Positions 1-12,779 of a stretch of 64,000 bases of DNA are shown here, piece by piece. The position numbers were made by a program, and so were the translations under genes. The notes beneath the pieces were generated by a model. The model saw only the letters and a list, made by a program, of their open reading frames with translations, was not told the DNA's origin and did no database searches. Source of the DNA: Benincasa hispida (taxonomy: Eukaryota > Streptophyta > Magnoliopsida > Cucurbitales > Cucurbitaceae); NCBI RefSeq assembly GCF_009727055.1, contig NC_052355.1, positions 8,589,793-8,653,792 of the forward strand. The letters are read 5' to 3'. Position 1 is the stretch's first letter. Every line of letters starts with the position of its first letter.

Positions 1-649
1 ATCTTAGTTCTATCTCATCCGAGTTTTAAAACATTTTTTAAAACCATGATTTAAAGTTAAGTTGGCATGCACATCTTTCTTATAGATTTTAGTTCTAATT
101 TCCTTATAATCGTTATAAAAGAAACAACTAAAACCATACATTGCCACAGAACTAGGTATTTATAACACTTATAAATTTAACCTATGTATCATGCTTCATG
201 CAATGTCCGGTCATTACTATACATAACTTTTATATACAAGTAACAAACCAAGAACACATGCTCCATACACCCTTATACTATAACACTTATAATATAAAGA
301 TGATGCATGTCAATGCTTTATGCATGCATAAATATAACTCTTATATTATATGATGCATGAGCATGCTCTTATGTAATTGAAGTCATGCTTCTCTAAATCA
401 TAACATTTATAATAAAGAGATGATGCATGACTAATGCATAACCTAAAGTGAGATTTCTTCTATTTGGCATACCATATGACATATAAATAAAATATACATC
501 CTATCTATATTCACAAAGAATTAGTGGACTGGGATGAACCTCCTCTAAAATCGGAAAGAAAAAACTCTATCTATTACATTTTTCATCAAGCAAACTGGTT
601 CACAGGCAAACCGGGTCTTAAACTACTGGGTGAAACTCCCCATCATTTA

Positions 650-870
650 GTAAATGCGGCCAGGTATACAATCGTTTAGCGCATAAGACAAAACATGTAG
701 ATGCTAAATGATCGTTTAAACGACAATGAAGCTGCGAAGCCCGATCGTCTAGACGATCACTTACCAAGCGCTAAGTAAACGATTTACTCCGCGATCGTGT
801 AGTCAGTAACTAAGTGATGAAGCTTGCTGAGCTACACGATCGTCTAATGCACACGTGTAAACCTGCTTCT
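650..870. repeat. Cluster of CGATCG-containing words in copia A leader
   Basis: Degenerate words of the form ctaaACGATCGTctag recur on both strands, with palindromic CGATCG cores. They are irregularly spaced, so this is not a simple tandem array. The cluster continues past the gap at about 1690-1930 and has a counterpart in copia A at 19180-19340 and 20140-20460. Confidence 0.7.
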
Positions 871-878
871 AAGTATCC

Positions 879-1535
879 NNNNNNNNNNNNNNNNNNNNNN
901 NNNNNNNNNNNNNNNNNNNNNNNNNNNNNNNNNNNNNNNNNNNNNNNNNNNNNNNNNNNNNNNNNNNNNNNNNNNNNNNNNNNNNNNNNNNNNNNNNNNN
1001 NNNNNNNNNNNNNNNNNNNNNNNNNNNNNNNNNNNNNNNNNNNNNNNNNNNNNNNNNNNNNNNNNNNNNNNNNNNNNNNNNNNNNNNNNNNNNNNNNNNN
1101 NNNNNNNNNNNNNNNNNNNNNNNNNNNNNNNNNNNNNNNNNNNNNNNNNNNNNNNNNNNNNNNNNNNNNNNNNNNNNNNNNNNNNNNNNNNNNNNNNNNN
1201 NNNNNNNNNNNNNNNNNNNNNNNNNNNNNNNNNNNNNNNNNNNNNNNNNNNNNNNNNNNNNNNNNNNNNNNNNNNNNNNNNNNNNNNNNNNNNNNNNNNN
1301 NNNNNNNNNNNNNNNNNNNNNNNNNNNNNNNNNNNNNNNNNNNNNNNNNNNNNNNNNNNNNNNNNNNNNNNNNNNNNNNNNNNNNNNNNNNNNNNNNNNN
1401 NNNNNNNNNNNNNNNNNNNNNNNNNNNNNNNNNNNNNNNNNNNNNNNNNNNNNNNNNNNNNNNNNNNNNNNNNNNNNNNNNNNNNNNNNNNNNNNNNNNN
1501 NNNNNNNNNNNNNNNNNNNNNNNNNNNNNNNNNNN
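879..1535. other. Assembly gap (N run)
   Basis: 657 undetermined bases. By alignment with copia A, the missing segment should hold the end of the LTR and the primer-binding site. Confidence 1.
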
Positions 1536-1689
1536 CTAGTCGTCTACACATGAACGGCCTCCACACGAACACCACAACAATGGGGATGATACCTCCACTT
1601 AGAACCCTCGATATTCTGGGTGTGAGAATCCAAAGAGTGGGCTCTGTTGAAATTTGGTAGATGAAAGGAGGAGATGAAGATCGTATACA

Positions 1690-1930
1690 ATGATCAAGCA
1701 AGTGGGAGAAGGGTAGGGTCTATCGTATAGACAATGCTTGATCGTTCAGACGAAGTACACTATCGTGTAGTAAATAGGCTGCGATCGTATAGACGATCAT
1801 TTAGTAAACGCTCAGGCACTAGACGATCGTTTAGAAAAACTTTGCAATCATTTAGAAAGAAATGCACGTGTATACGATCGTCTACCAATGATGAGCTATC
1901 ATATAGTCTCTCGGCTTGTTATGCAATGGG
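1690..1930. repeat. Second CGATCG word cluster, copia A LTR
   Basis: At least six variants of cgatcgt(t/c/a)ta(g/c) occur here. This part lies inside the LTR rather than the leader, so the same word family occupies two separate regions of the element. Confidence 0.65.
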
Positions 1931-3462
1931 CAGTATACACCAATCGTGAGAAAAATCTGTGATGCTTTGCAAAATGAAAACGATTTTCATTTTATTCTTC
2001 AGTTACAAAAACTGAATGAAACCTCCTACTAACACACGATTAAAGAGAAAACGTCGGGCACAATTATCCTATAATTGTCAAATTAAAATAATAAATATAA
2101 TCATAGTATATTCATTAACCTATAGTTTAATATCACATATAAACCATAGTGTTTTCTCCACCATTAGATATAAATCATATTTATATCCATTTTCCTCCAA
2201 ATAATGTATCTCATACATAAAGTCAATCATATCATATATAATTAGTTAGTTCAATCATATAATATATAATTGAACTCCCTCTTGTCAATTTGAACATTTC
2301 AAACTGACCCAAAACTTATTCTCAACTTGAATCCATTGAGCTACCAAGGGGACCTTATGGACCTATGGCTCGAAGCTCCAACAGTACGTGAATAATATAC
2401 TAAACTCTTTAACCACGAGATCCACCATTCGTTAACTGTCAGGCATTCCACTAAAGACCGATAACTGAACTCTTCTTACCACAGATATATTTCCGTGGCC
2501 ATCGGATATAACCAATCAATAATACGATAACCCTTCACAAATGCTCGTAAGTACAGCTTGACCAATTTATCTTATTGCCTTTGTAGTTACATCTAACACC
2601 TTAAGTACCACTGATCCCTCTAATGAACAATACAACATAGTCCTACTATGTATGGACACCTCTCGGGCCATGAAAAGGTGTGTGGCGCCACATCGTTTAA
2701 GCCTTGGGATCGACCCTTAAGGGAGTTACCTATCTACTTACCCTTGCTTCAAGGAAGGAGTGAATTCCATCTTGTGTAGCTGAGTTCCCAGCTCCCAAAT
2801 CAGACGAATCCCCAAAGTGGTAGGTTTGAGTTAATGATCAGGCCACTCGCACCCGTGCAAATCAAAGGACCGCCCTCAAAGGTTGAAGTTCCCACTCACT
2901 CATGATTGAGGTCATGTTACCTAAGGTCATCCTAGTGAAGTGAAGTCTCTGTCATGAACGGCATTATATAACGAGATGTTAACACTTTGTGGTCAGGTCT
3001 TATACAAACTCTTTGTATAGGATGCCCTCGCTCGCATGTCCCCACATGAATGATTAGGATCAAACCATCTGTAGCAAGTCACAAAACTTGTAACTATTTT
3101 ACAAAGTGGACCGCATCCGTAGCGTTACCATGATAAGGTTTCCGTCCTATATCTATATACTACAGACAATTTTGGTTATCACTTAAGACATGATCTACTT
3201 GTATGTCTCCACATACATGCTTAATTACATAGTGACAACCAAGGATTTTAGTTTATTGGTTTGTGGTAAAGCAAATAAAACATCCAATGTTTAAAGACAA
3301 GTAGTGAAGAAAATATCATATATTATACATCACAGGCATTTGTTCAAAATTGCGTTTACAAACTACATGACACGAGAGTTTAGGGCATCATGCCCAACAA
3401 CTTGGGTCATGACATTTCTTAGGCATATTTCTATTAAGTAAGCAAGAGACATTTCTGCTTAC

Positions 3463-5150
3463 TGATAACGGGCAGAAATGCACGTTATTTCAGCACAAAG
3501 TTATAAAACAATGCAGGATTGTGATGATAAAAATATACAATATTGCGTCCAAAAGCATTAAGTTCACAACATTGCGATCGTATGCGTCCATTGCATTAAA
3601 AAAAATAACTTCTATATTTTTGGGCAGAAAATTCATTGACGCAAGGTGGAAATCCGATCCAAAGAAATTAATGCCCGAGCGCATTAAGAGATTGCGTTGA
3701 CGCAAGGCTATGCAATCATTTACGCTCGCGAATATCTGCTCAAGAAGTTGGCTGCATAGAGTCGGCGCATCATGGCGGGCGCATCTAGGTGAAAAACGTA
3801 ATAAATCATGATGGGACAAAAAGCTGATGATGGTCGATTTCGAATTAAGTTGACAAGCCGTTAACGACCTACTGTAGAAAGTACACTTAACTTTTCGGTG
3901 AAAAATATTCGGCGCATTAGACAGAGAATTAATGCCATCCCATCAGTGCAATCATAAGAGAGAATAAGCCTTTCTCCCTAAAGCTCTATAAATACCGAAG
4001 GCTACCTTCAGTGAAGGAGTTCGCTCAGTTTACAGAATTTTCCCTATAGATAGAAGTAGCCTTGTTCATAGTTTCCTTTTTACTTAGAAGGCAGAAGCGA
4101 GTGAAGGGAGATTACTCCGAGAGATCATCCCAGTGAACTCGGAAGAGCGCTGGGAGCATGGAGATCCGAGAGAGGCCCAACTCTTGCGGAAGCAAGAACA
4201 TCTTTTGAGCAGAATAGAGATAACAGTGTAAAAGCCTTGGGAATCAAGAAATTGCTACCAGGCTCTCTATCTTTATTTTCCATTGTCATTTTGTACTCTG
4301 AACTTATTTAAAGAAATGGAAATTGCATCTTTATATCTATTCACTCTCTATACATTATGCATGAGTAGCTTAATCTGTCGAATGAGTTGAGAAGCACTTA
4401 GCTAGCATAACTGGGGATCTTTATTCTATGCGATTATCTTGTATTATGTATGCGTCTTCGTCCATTACAGATACTCGAGAGGGTAGTCTAAGGATAGAAT
4501 CTAGACTTGGAAAAGTCAGATTAGAATCTAGACTCGGGAGAGTCAGTTTAGCACGCATAATCAAAAGATAGAAGCTTAGGAATAAGCTCTGTTTGCTATT
4601 AATGCATCGCATGCATCCTAGAGATAGGTTATGATTGTATATGGTCACTTTGTCCTTGTGTGCATCTCGCATCATCGCATAGGCAAGAAGTAGAGACTTA
4701 GGAATAAGCTCTATAGACATTATCGCATTCATCGCATGAGTCCTAAAATTAGGAGCCATCGCATTTACATTGGAAAATGATTTCCTGCCGCATGAGTGTA
4801 GCATAATCACATAGCTTGAACGCATTCTCGGGAAACGCTAGCTAATGACCTTCTCAACGCATTCTGCCGCATACTCAGTGTATCTATCACATAATTACTC
4901 ATATCTCAAATCCGCTGCATACTTTTTATACCTTAAACAATAAACCAACAAAACCATTAATTTATTTGTTACTGCAAAGTGATCTAAAAATTGCCGCGTA
5001 TATTGTTTTCCTTAGTCCTTGAGTTCGACCCTGGGCTTACCAGGCAACTTAGTAGGGTTTATACTTGGATCTTACTGAGAAAACTTGCATGCTTAACGCA
5101 TTTTCTACCAACGCAATCCTTACCATTATTTCACCGCATAAAATAACGCA
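3463..5150 (+). mobile_element. Gypsy (Athila-like) LTR, family C
   Basis: The LTR starts TGATAACGGGCAGAAATGC and ends aaaataacgca just before a tRNA-Asp-type primer-binding site. It is about 1.69 kb and alignable to the LTR at 38703-40341 (shared 'gctactcgag', 'gacttagrrataagctct' and 'gagttcgaccctgg' blocks). The first about 27 nt form a hairpin with a GAAA loop. It is a 5' LTR by position, since PBS and gag follow. No 3' partner is in the window. Confidence 0.85.
3987..3995 (+). promoter_or_regulatory. TATA box in gypsy C LTR
   Basis: TATAAATAC, in the context 'agctctataaataccgaagg', about 520 bp into the LTR; this is the likely U3 promoter. The corresponding site in the copy at about 39208 reads tagaaatac and is mutated. 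Confidence 0.55.
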
Positions 5151-5159
5151 TTATGTTTT

Positions 5160-5178
5160 TGGCGCTGTTACCGGGGAC
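5160..5178 (+). other. Primer-binding site, tRNA-Asp type
   Basis: TGGCGCTGTTACCGGGGAC lies 9 bp after the LTR end. It is complementary, with two substitutions, to the 3' end of plant tRNA-Asp, the usual primer of Athila-like gypsy elements. Confidence 0.8.
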
Positions 5179-5319
5179 TTCGGCAATACATCGTGCCAAC
5201 GGTAATTTTATGATTTTCTTTGCAGCTTTCAATCTCTAGCGAATTACAACCCAGAGATTGAAAGAACGTTTCGATAAAGATTGAGAGACAACTGCCAACA
5301 ATAAGACAGAACTCCAAGA

Positions 5320-5482
5320 ATGGCAGAATAACCGGAAGAGAGAGCCGCAAATGCAAATAATATAATGGCCAACCCCATCCTCCTGGCGAATGATCGTAAT
5401 AGACCCATTCGAGACAATGCATTGCCCAACCTATATGATTTCTCCCTAGGAATCATGAGGCCAGCGCTGGACGGATCGAGGT
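5320..5482 (+). pseudogene. Gypsy gag, N-terminal fragment
   Basis: The first about 50 residues of an Athila-like gag follow the primer-binding site: a MAE start, an early in-frame stop, then NPILLANDRNRPIR and an LYDFS..GIMRPALDGSR block. The same block is found in gypsy C gag at 40546. Homology stops abruptly at about 5482 after the ALDGSR motif, where unrelated sequence begins. The rest of the element is missing. Confidence 0.8.
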
Positions 5483-6477
5483 ATGTAGCATAGCTACGCT
5501 GGATCCTTAACGCGCGACCTTTTTTCGTGAACAGTCGTAGCGTAACAACGCTACCCTATAGTGTAGTGACACTTTAGTTAAGGAAGCTACTGCCTTCTAG
5601 CATAATGGGGCAGCATAGCTACCCTGTGCGCTACGCTGTCCTTTTAATAACAAACAAAAGATGACAATCGGCAAATCTTGACATCTTCATATTTTCTTCC
5701 TTCTTTTCTTCTCTCCCTTTGATCTATTGGTCGGTTTTGACTTCTTAATTTGATTCTTTTTTGCTCATTTTGAGTATAATTCTATTACCGAACATAAAAC
5801 CAAAAAATCACTAGCAAATACATTAAATCTTATAAAATCATATAAAAACCATCCTAAATCTAAGGCAAATAAGGCACATCTTGTGTGCATTTCACCACCC
5901 CAAACTTAATACATTGCTAGTCCTGACCAAAGATAAGCCAAGATCATAGACAAGTTCTAGATAAATGTGCTAATGACTTATGCCTCAGAAAATAGCCAAA
6001 TAGAGACATACATAGAAATAGTCAAGCAAGTCCATTGTGATCAATTTATCTCCCATGTGTGTGTGTGCAATCTACATCGAATTTAAAACACAGGAACTAA
6101 TAGTTAGGTTCAAGAAAGTTTCTCCAAATTTCCCCTACTCTGGCTCGTGGACCAATCATCAAGCATCCATACATTTCAAGAAGGTAATATATTCACTAAG
6201 GTGCCTTAATATTAACAACAAGGAGCCCAAAACTTGCATTCTTTTACCTAGGGGGACTAGCTTTCACACATCTACCGCAGGAAACCGTACCTAGTCAATT
6301 CCCAGGTGTCCGAACTGACCAGAGCAAAGGAAAATCTTTTTACCCCTATCCATGTATACACATTACAAGTTTAAATAATATACATATTTGTTTTGTTAAG
6401 CACATGAGTGTACACTATTTTTTCAGAGGCAAACATAATATTCTTTTATTTTCCTCTTAGTCTTAACATTACAAACT
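5483..6477. repeat. Undetermined retroelement remnant
   Basis: No coding sequence. The left 160 bp is rich in GTAGC/GCTAC words forming small hairpins. At about 5880-5900 the minus strand reads 'ttggggtggtgaaatgcac', which resembles a gypsy polypurine tract followed by an LTR start. The segment may be a 3' LTR scrap plus UTR of another minus-strand element. It is not assigned to a family. Confidence 0.35.
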
Positions 6478-8039
6478 TGTCACACCTCTTCCCAGATTAC
6501 CCTTTTAATCTAGAAGAGAGTGAGACAACAGCAGTTACCAACCCTTCTATGGCACTTACTGTCTAGCCTATATCCTCAACCTGCTTAGAAAACCCTGGAG
6601 TATAAATAATAGTTTGGTACTTGATATTAGAAAACACAACCAGGGTTAAGCATACAATATATTTACGTCATTTACAGATATAGAGTCTAGTGGATTCCAA
6701 CAACCAGCCTTTGTCCCTAACATGTTTAACACATATGTACAAGCAACAAGTAGACACCTAAATTTTTTCTGAAAACTAGAGTCTTTGAGTGGCAGAGCAG
6801 CAATGCAAACTTAAAACATAGCTTAACATGATTCTTAGTTGAAAGAGAACCCTTTTTCTCAATCCCTCAACATGAAACCTTAGTTGGTGTGGAGTACTCT
6901 CAACACAACCAACATAAACTCTACCGACGTGCACGTGGTAATAACTAAGTACCGTCATACCTTAGGTACTACTGGCCAAATACCTTCTTAATGTTCTTCA
7001 ATATCGAGTTCTAGTAACCATCATAAAACTCATACTTTGAGGTAAAACATACCTTGAGAGCGTAAGTAACATAAATCATATGCTTAAACATCTTTACTAA
7101 TAAGCATAAAACTTCCAATGCATGCTTCCTGAAAATTGAGTATAGAAATACTTAATCATGCTTTCATAAACTTCTTTAAACTAGCATGCGTTAATAGGCT
7201 TCACGAAATCTAGTTTGCTTGGAAATTATGTCAAACATTCTCTAAACATAAGCAAGCATGAGTCTAAATATCTACGTAAAGCATGTGTTACCAAAATATT
7301 GGAAAAACATATAGTTTTGTCACTCACAGCCTTGGGCATTCCTCTTAGGGTTGATAAGCCTTTCCTATTGGCGTTAACCCTGTGGAAAAATGAATAACAT
7401 GTTTAGCCAATGCCCTAAGTCTCCTTGTGAAACTAACTCACTTGATTGAACTTAATACTCAACCTTAAGCATCATTTCAAGCTTCATTGCATACCTTCTA
7501 ATGTGTTCAACACTTAGAAACTTCTTCACTTATGATTCTAAGTTATGCGGCCACAAGGTCATCCATGCACCCATTACATGCTTGATGCACTCATACAGCC
7601 ACGCTCAACGCACGCTCTAGTGCAACCTTAAGCCTAACGCCTCGTGCGCCTACCCCGCACAGGCCAATGCCCACACAACGCCTCTTTGCACTTACGGCTT
7701 CAGCATGCGCCACACGACCCCATGTATCTCAGCGCATCCTTGTGCCTAGCCTAACACATCTCCTACATGCAACTTGGCTCTTCACACGTGTGCTCACTAG
7801 TGTTAATGCCTGTGATAGAGTAAACGAACATCCAGCGAAAAAAATTAGAATCAATAAGCACTCTAATTACACTTAATTTGAGTTTAAAACATGCATTGAA
7901 ACATAATTTCTAAAGAGGGTTTCTTGAACACACCACCTTTGATGAAAACACTTCAATTATAGCTGATATCCATGAATTAATGCTTCAATCCTTTAGTAGA
8001 CCATCATAGAGACATTTTCTACTAATCTCTTGATTGGAT
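6478..8039 (-). mobile_element. Partial LTR related to family E
   Basis: It begins TGTCACACCTCTTCCC, like the solo LTR at 36061, and shares the early 'gcagttaycaaccct' block and the 'taccttaggtac...ataccttct' block (about 6960-7000 against 36755-36790). The four-unit tandem found in the full copy is present as a single unit here. Orientation is taken from the full copy, where the TATA box is on the minus strand. From about 7340 rightward similarity is only loose. Confidence 0.55.
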
Positions 8040-9718
8040 TGTGTGGTGGAAATACTGAATTGAACGAGTTTTTGTGAGAAAGAAAAAGGTTTGTACAGGG
8101 ATGATTTCTATAGAATTTTCTAGGTTATATTAGTTTGCATCAAGTCTGAATTAAAGTTCAAATCTCCAATTTATACATGAAAATCATGCAATAAACTGAA
8201 CATGCTTGATGCCACTTCAATTTCCATTGAAATTGAAGTGAGATGAGGTGTAAAATTGAGTGAAAAATCCAAGATTGGATTTTGCCACTTTCAATTTTAA
8301 ATTCAATTTTAATTCTTCATATTTTGATTAATTTAATTAAAATTTTATTTTCAAAAAATCAAATTCAATTTTAATTTTATAATTTTGAATTTCAATCAAT
8401 TCAAAATTTAATTAATCAAATTTCTAATTTTGAATAATTTCAAAATTTGAATAAAATTAGATAATTAATTAAACTTAATATCAAATATTAAATATTATAT
8501 TACAACTCATTTAATATTTAAATCAGTATTTAAATATTTTGAACTTTTCAGTTTCGTTTAATTTCGATAAAATTAAACATTTCAATTTTATCACATACAA
8601 TAAACAGAAACCCTAATTGAATTTGAACATTTCAAATTCTAAACCCTAATTTCAAATTTCATCAAATTCACTCAATTCACTAATCTAATTTTCGAGTTAC
8701 TAGAGAGACCTTATGGACCTACAGATCATGAGCTCCAACAATTTGCAATTAATTGGTTAAACTCTTTAAACCGAATTAATCACTATTTGTTAACTATCAA
8801 GACATACCATTATAGCTCGATAGTTGCACTCTTCTCACTATAGATATATTTTTTTCCATTTTAACCATAATTGGTACGTCGATCCTTCACAGGTCATTTG
8901 TATTTACATATAGGTCAAAATTATTATTTTACCCCTGTAAATATATCTTGCTCCTTAAGCTAACACTGATCCTCCATTGAACAATTGATTTATAGTCCAA
9001 CTTATAAATCATGGCTCTCTCAATCATGAGAGGGCGGGGCCCCATTGTTCAAGACTAGGCATCAGCGCTTAAGAGAACGACCTATATGCTAACCCTAAGT
9101 CGGGTAGAAGTGAGTTTCATCTTGCAAAGTTATGTCCCCAACTATCTATCTGGTTTTATCCCCAAAATAAGAGGCTTATTGAGTAGTGTGTTGGACTACT
9201 CTCACCTATGCAGATCAAAGGATAATCTCAAATAAATAGGAGTTCATAGTTAGCTCAAGATTAAGATCGAGTTACATTAGGTCATTGAATTTGAAATAGT
9301 CAGTTTTAACAGTAAACAGTTGTTATAAAGAAAAGTGACTATTTCAAGGTTCGGTCTTATTCAAACTCATTGCACAGGATGCCCCCACTCACATGTCTCC
9401 ACATGAATGATTTTTGGATCACATCATTTGTATCAGTATACAAAATGAGCCACATCCAATAGTGTCACCAAGATGAGGTACCCAATCTCATCCATATACT
9501 TATAGACCATTTTGGCTATATACTAAAACTTGATCCTCTTTTATGTTGCCACATAAAATTAAAGTATTCATATTATAGCCATGGATTTGTTTATTGGATT
9601 TTTATAATAGAATGCATTATCAACATCAAGTTATTGAATAAAATCCTCAATAATACTTTTATTGATAAATAGAATATGTTAACCATATTTACGACCTGCG
9701 AGTTTAGGACATTCCGAA
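8040..9718 (-). mobile_element. Copia F 3' LTR
   Basis: It pairs with 13803-15481; both are 1679 bp by my boundaries, with matching ends ('gtgtggtggaaatactgaatt' against 'gtgtgttggaaacactgaatt'). On the minus strand it follows the polypurine-like AAGTGGGAG. The expected TG start is eroded (TTCGGAATGTCC). About 8290-8560 is extremely AT-rich. The LTR shares the 'gacctayagatyatgagctccaac' block with copia A and B LTRs. No target-site duplication is seen around the element. Confidence 0.85.
8168..8175 (-). promoter_or_regulatory. TATA-like box, copia F 3' LTR
   Basis: TATAAATT on the minus strand, in the context catgTATAAATTgg, matching TATAAATG at 13931-13938 in the other LTR. Confidence 0.4.
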
Positions 9719-9730
9719 CTCCCACTTGGA
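9719..9730 (-). other. Polypurine tract, copia F
   Basis: Minus strand CCAAGTGGGAG directly precedes the 3' LTR. It matches the 'gtccaagttggagatt' tract of copia B at 33494-33509. Confidence 0.65.
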
Positions 9731-9852
9731 CTAATACTGCAGTGAGAAAAACAAATAAATATATAATGTTTACAATGTTGAGAAATATAGAGAGAAAATA
9801 CAATAAACTAGGGCATCTAAAATACCATTGACATTCTCCTACTTGCCCTAGA

Positions 9853-10330
9853 TTATAATACTCGTAGTCCTAGTTCGACTAGCTTGCCCTCGAACACTTT
9901 AGCTAAGAGGGCCTTTATAAAAGGATTAGCGAGGTTGTCTTCTGAGGCTATCTTCGTGACTATCACGTCTCCTCGGTGTACGATCTCTCTGATGAGATGG
10001 TACTTTATTTTGATGTGTATTCCACATTTGTGACTCCTTGGTTCCTTGGTGGCAACTGCACTGTTGTTGTCATAGTATAGAGTAATGGGCAGGTGCATAT
10101 TTGGAACCATTTCCAAATCTGTCAGGAACTTGTGCAGCTACATTGCTTCTTTAGCTACTTCGCATGCAGCTACATATTCTGCTTCCATCATGGAGTCAGC
10201 TATAGAATTTTGTTTAATGCTTCTCCATACTATAGCTCCTCTGTTAAGAGTGAAAACTGATCCTGAAGTAGATTTCTTAGAATCTACGTCAGTCTGAAAA
10301 ATCATAATCAGTGCATCCTGTAAGGATCAA
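9853..10330 (-). pseudogene. Copia F RNase H region
   Basis: The C-terminal part of a Ty1/copia polyprotein. The reading contains PITLYYDNNSAV, the KHIKIK-type segment (HIHIKIKYHLIREIV) and EDNLANP, the standard end of copia RNase H, which degrades RNA in the RNA:DNA hybrid. Upstream (about 10117-10200) an A.YVA.CEVAKEA block is recognisable. The stop falls about 130 bp before the polypurine tract, as expected. It is not functional, since the rest of pol is broken. Confidence 0.8.
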
Positions 10331-11334
10331 ATCCTTCGACCCATACACAAGAATATAGTCCCTCGTTCTTCGAAGATACTTAAGGATATTTTTGTCAGCA
10401 GTACAATGACTATGTCCAGGGTAGATTGGAACTTGTTGATGATTCTAACCGCAAAGCATATGTCAGGACTATACACAACATAGCGTACAACAGACTCCCA
10501 ACTATCGATACATATGGATTTCTTTTCATTTCCTCAACTTCTTGAGGTGTCTTAGGACACTGTTCCTTCGACAAATGAATTTCATATCTAAAAGGTAACA
10601 TATCCTTTTTGGAATTTTTTATATTATACCTTGACAACATTTTGTCAATATAAGATGCCTGAGATAGTGTTAAGGTTCTGTTCTTGCGATTTCGAAAAAT
10701 TTTAATTCCAAGAACATATTGAGCATCTCCCAAATCATTCATTTGGAATCGTGATGCTAACCATCTCTTTATGCCAGCAAGGAAACTTGTCTCATTCCCA
10801 ATGAGCAAGATATCATCAACATAAAGTACCAGGAATGCTTTAGTTTTGTTGACTATTTTCTTGTATACACAAGGTTCATCAACATTATGTTCAAAGCCAT
10901 AAGATTTGATCGCAAGGTCAAATTTGATATTCTAGGATCTAGAACCTTGTTTCAACCCATAAATGGATCTTTTAAGCTTACAAACTTTTTGTTCTTGACC
11001 CTGTTCAGTGAACCTTTCTGGTTGAGGCATGAAAATACTTTGCATCCATTTGCCATATTTCATAGTCATAATATGCGGCAATGGATAAAAGTATTCTTAT
11101 TGATTTTATCATTGCAACAGGAGAAAAGGTTTCTTCATAGTCAACCCCCTCCCTTTGGGTAAAACCTTTTGCCACGAGTCTGGCTTTATATGTTTGCACC
11201 TTGCCAATTTGATCTTTCTTTCTCTTGTAGATCCATTTACAACCTATAGGTTTAACCCTATATGGTTTATGTACGAGTTCCCAGATAGAATTGATGTACA
11301 TTCACTTCATTTTTATGTCCATTGTTTTTATCCA
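10331..11334 (-). pseudogene. Copia F reverse transcriptase
   Basis: RT of a Ty1/copia element in pieces. The N-terminal part (about 11005-11301) has WIYKRKKDQIGKVQTYKARL, VAKGFTQREGVDYEETFSPV and WQMDAK. The catalytic YVDD is encoded at 10812-10823, followed by LIGN, DLGDAQYVLGI and SYIDKML (10410-10808). The two parts are in different frames and the segment between is damaged. The order on the minus strand, after the polyprotein linker and before RNase H, fits copia. Confidence 0.85.
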
Positions 11335-11739
11335 TTATTCCTTATCAACATCTTCCATTGTCTGTTTAAAGGTCAATGGATCCTCAAGGCCATCATCAGG
11401 TATGATGTCCTGAGTTTCTATTAAACCCATGTAGCATTCAAGCTGATGAACAACCCTCCCACTACGTCGAGGCATTCTCAACTCTTGAGATCGATGTGAT
11501 GGGGCAACAACTGTTGTTGATGGACCAGCTTGATGAACAACATTTTTTGATTTTTCTGTAGTATCGTTGGTCATTTCTTTCAATATTAGTTTACTACGAC
11601 GTTGATGATTTCTAATATGATCTTCTTCCAAGAATATAGCATTTTTCGATACAAATACTTTATCTTCTTGAGGACAATAGAACAATCCACATTGTGTTTC
11701 CTTAGGTATCCTATAAAGAGGTATAATTTTGAACATCAT
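11335..11739 (-). pseudogene. Copia F integrase-RT linker
   Basis: About 134 residues carrying the typical IN/RT linker of plant copia elements: YFYDP-like LFYCPQEDKVFVS, FLEEDHIRNH, SQELRMPRRSGRVV and ECYMGL. The same linker recurs in copia B (31570-31920) and in the orphan fragment at 50780-51140. There is no catalytic role; it lies between integrase and RT. Confidence 0.8.
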
Positions 11740-12480
11740 TCTAATTTCTTAGGGTTTTGTACCAATACGTGTGTCGGACATCCCCAAATTCGAAATTGAT
11801 GTAAACTACTTTAACGTCCTCTACACAAGTTATAAGATATTTTCGAAACACTTTTTGAGTGAACCATGTTCAGAATATATACCGTAGTCTGTACTGCATA
11901 CTCGAAAAGGATTGAGGTTACTGAGCATAACTCATCATTGAACGAACCATGTCTAACAAAGTTTGATTTCTCCTTTTTGCAACACCATTTTACTGTGGTA
12001 TTCCAGGTGCTTTGAGTTGAGATTGAATTCCACGATCTACTAAATAGTTCTGGAATTGTAAATCCATATGCTCACCACCTCAATCTGATCGAAGTATTTG
12101 AATTCTTTTACCTAATAAGTTTTCAGCTTCCGTCTTAAACTCTATGAACTTTTCGAGAGTTTCTAACTTGTGACTCATTATGTAAATATAGCCATATCTT
12201 GAATAGTCATTAAAAAATTGACCAAATATTCATATCCACCTCGAGCTTTTACATTCATTGGACCACAAAGATCTGAATGTATAAGTTCTTGGGTTCTTTG
12301 GCACGAAGACCTTTCCTAGAAAAATATATTTTAGTCATTTTTCCTTCAAGACATGATTCAAATGGAGGTAAAGAACTGTCTTCTAACTGATTTAGATGAC
12401 CATTTTTAATTAATCTTTCAATCCTGTTGAAATTTACGTGACCAAGTCTGAGATGCCAAAGTTAGGCATTAGGAGAAATT
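11740..12480 (-). pseudogene. Copia F integrase and pre-integrase zinc region
   Basis: The minus strand encodes a GEHMDLQFQNYL block and a G(I/T)PQ.NG block around 11990-12070 (integrase core). Further right (about 12180-12420) is the pre-integrase segment ending in the 'RIERLIKNGHL' type motif. A TAA replaces the Gln codon in the GTPQQNG motif, and frameshifts split the domain. It would join element cDNA to the chromosome if intact. Confidence 0.7.
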
Positions 12481-12779
12481 TTTCATCTTTTATTTTAAGT
12501 TTTTGTCCTTTTAAACATCTCTATATTTAAAATGACTTTTTCTTCAGTTGGTTTTAATACATATAAGTTACTTTCAAGTCTAGCAGAACAAATATGAATA
12601 CCTCTTGAAAAAATAAACACTTCATTAATTTCAGATACTTTATACATATTTTCTAATAGTCAAGATATGAAGATAATATTCCCTTTCATTTTGGGTACAT
12701 AGTATACATTCTTTAACAAAATAAAATATTCTTAAAAATATAACTTGATTTCTCCCACTTCTTCAGCTAAAATGACTTC

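Larger units (their letters stand above)
1..3399 (-). mobile_element. Copia family A: LTR and 5' leader, minus strand, partial
   Basis: Read on the minus strand, an LTR begins at 3399 with TGTTGGGCATGATGCCC and runs leftward into the N gap; bases 1-877 then match the untranslated leader of the plus-strand copia A. Matching blocks include the sequence around 'gctgggaactcagctac' (about 2780) against about 16100, and 'cgatcgtctagacgatc' (about 745) against about 20295. The gap sits where the LTR/leader border and the primer-binding site should be. The gag start would lie left of the window. No coding capacity is visible. This copy is in inverted orientation to copia A at 16-22 kb. Confidence 0.75.

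Noticed and set aside
814..1701. Long open frames spanning the first N gap.
   Set aside because: Most codons are undetermined; the flanks are LTR and leader of copia A.
5168..5456. Two minus-strand open frames opposite the gag start.
   Set aside because: Antisense of the primer-binding site and gag N-terminus, which are recognised on the plus strand.
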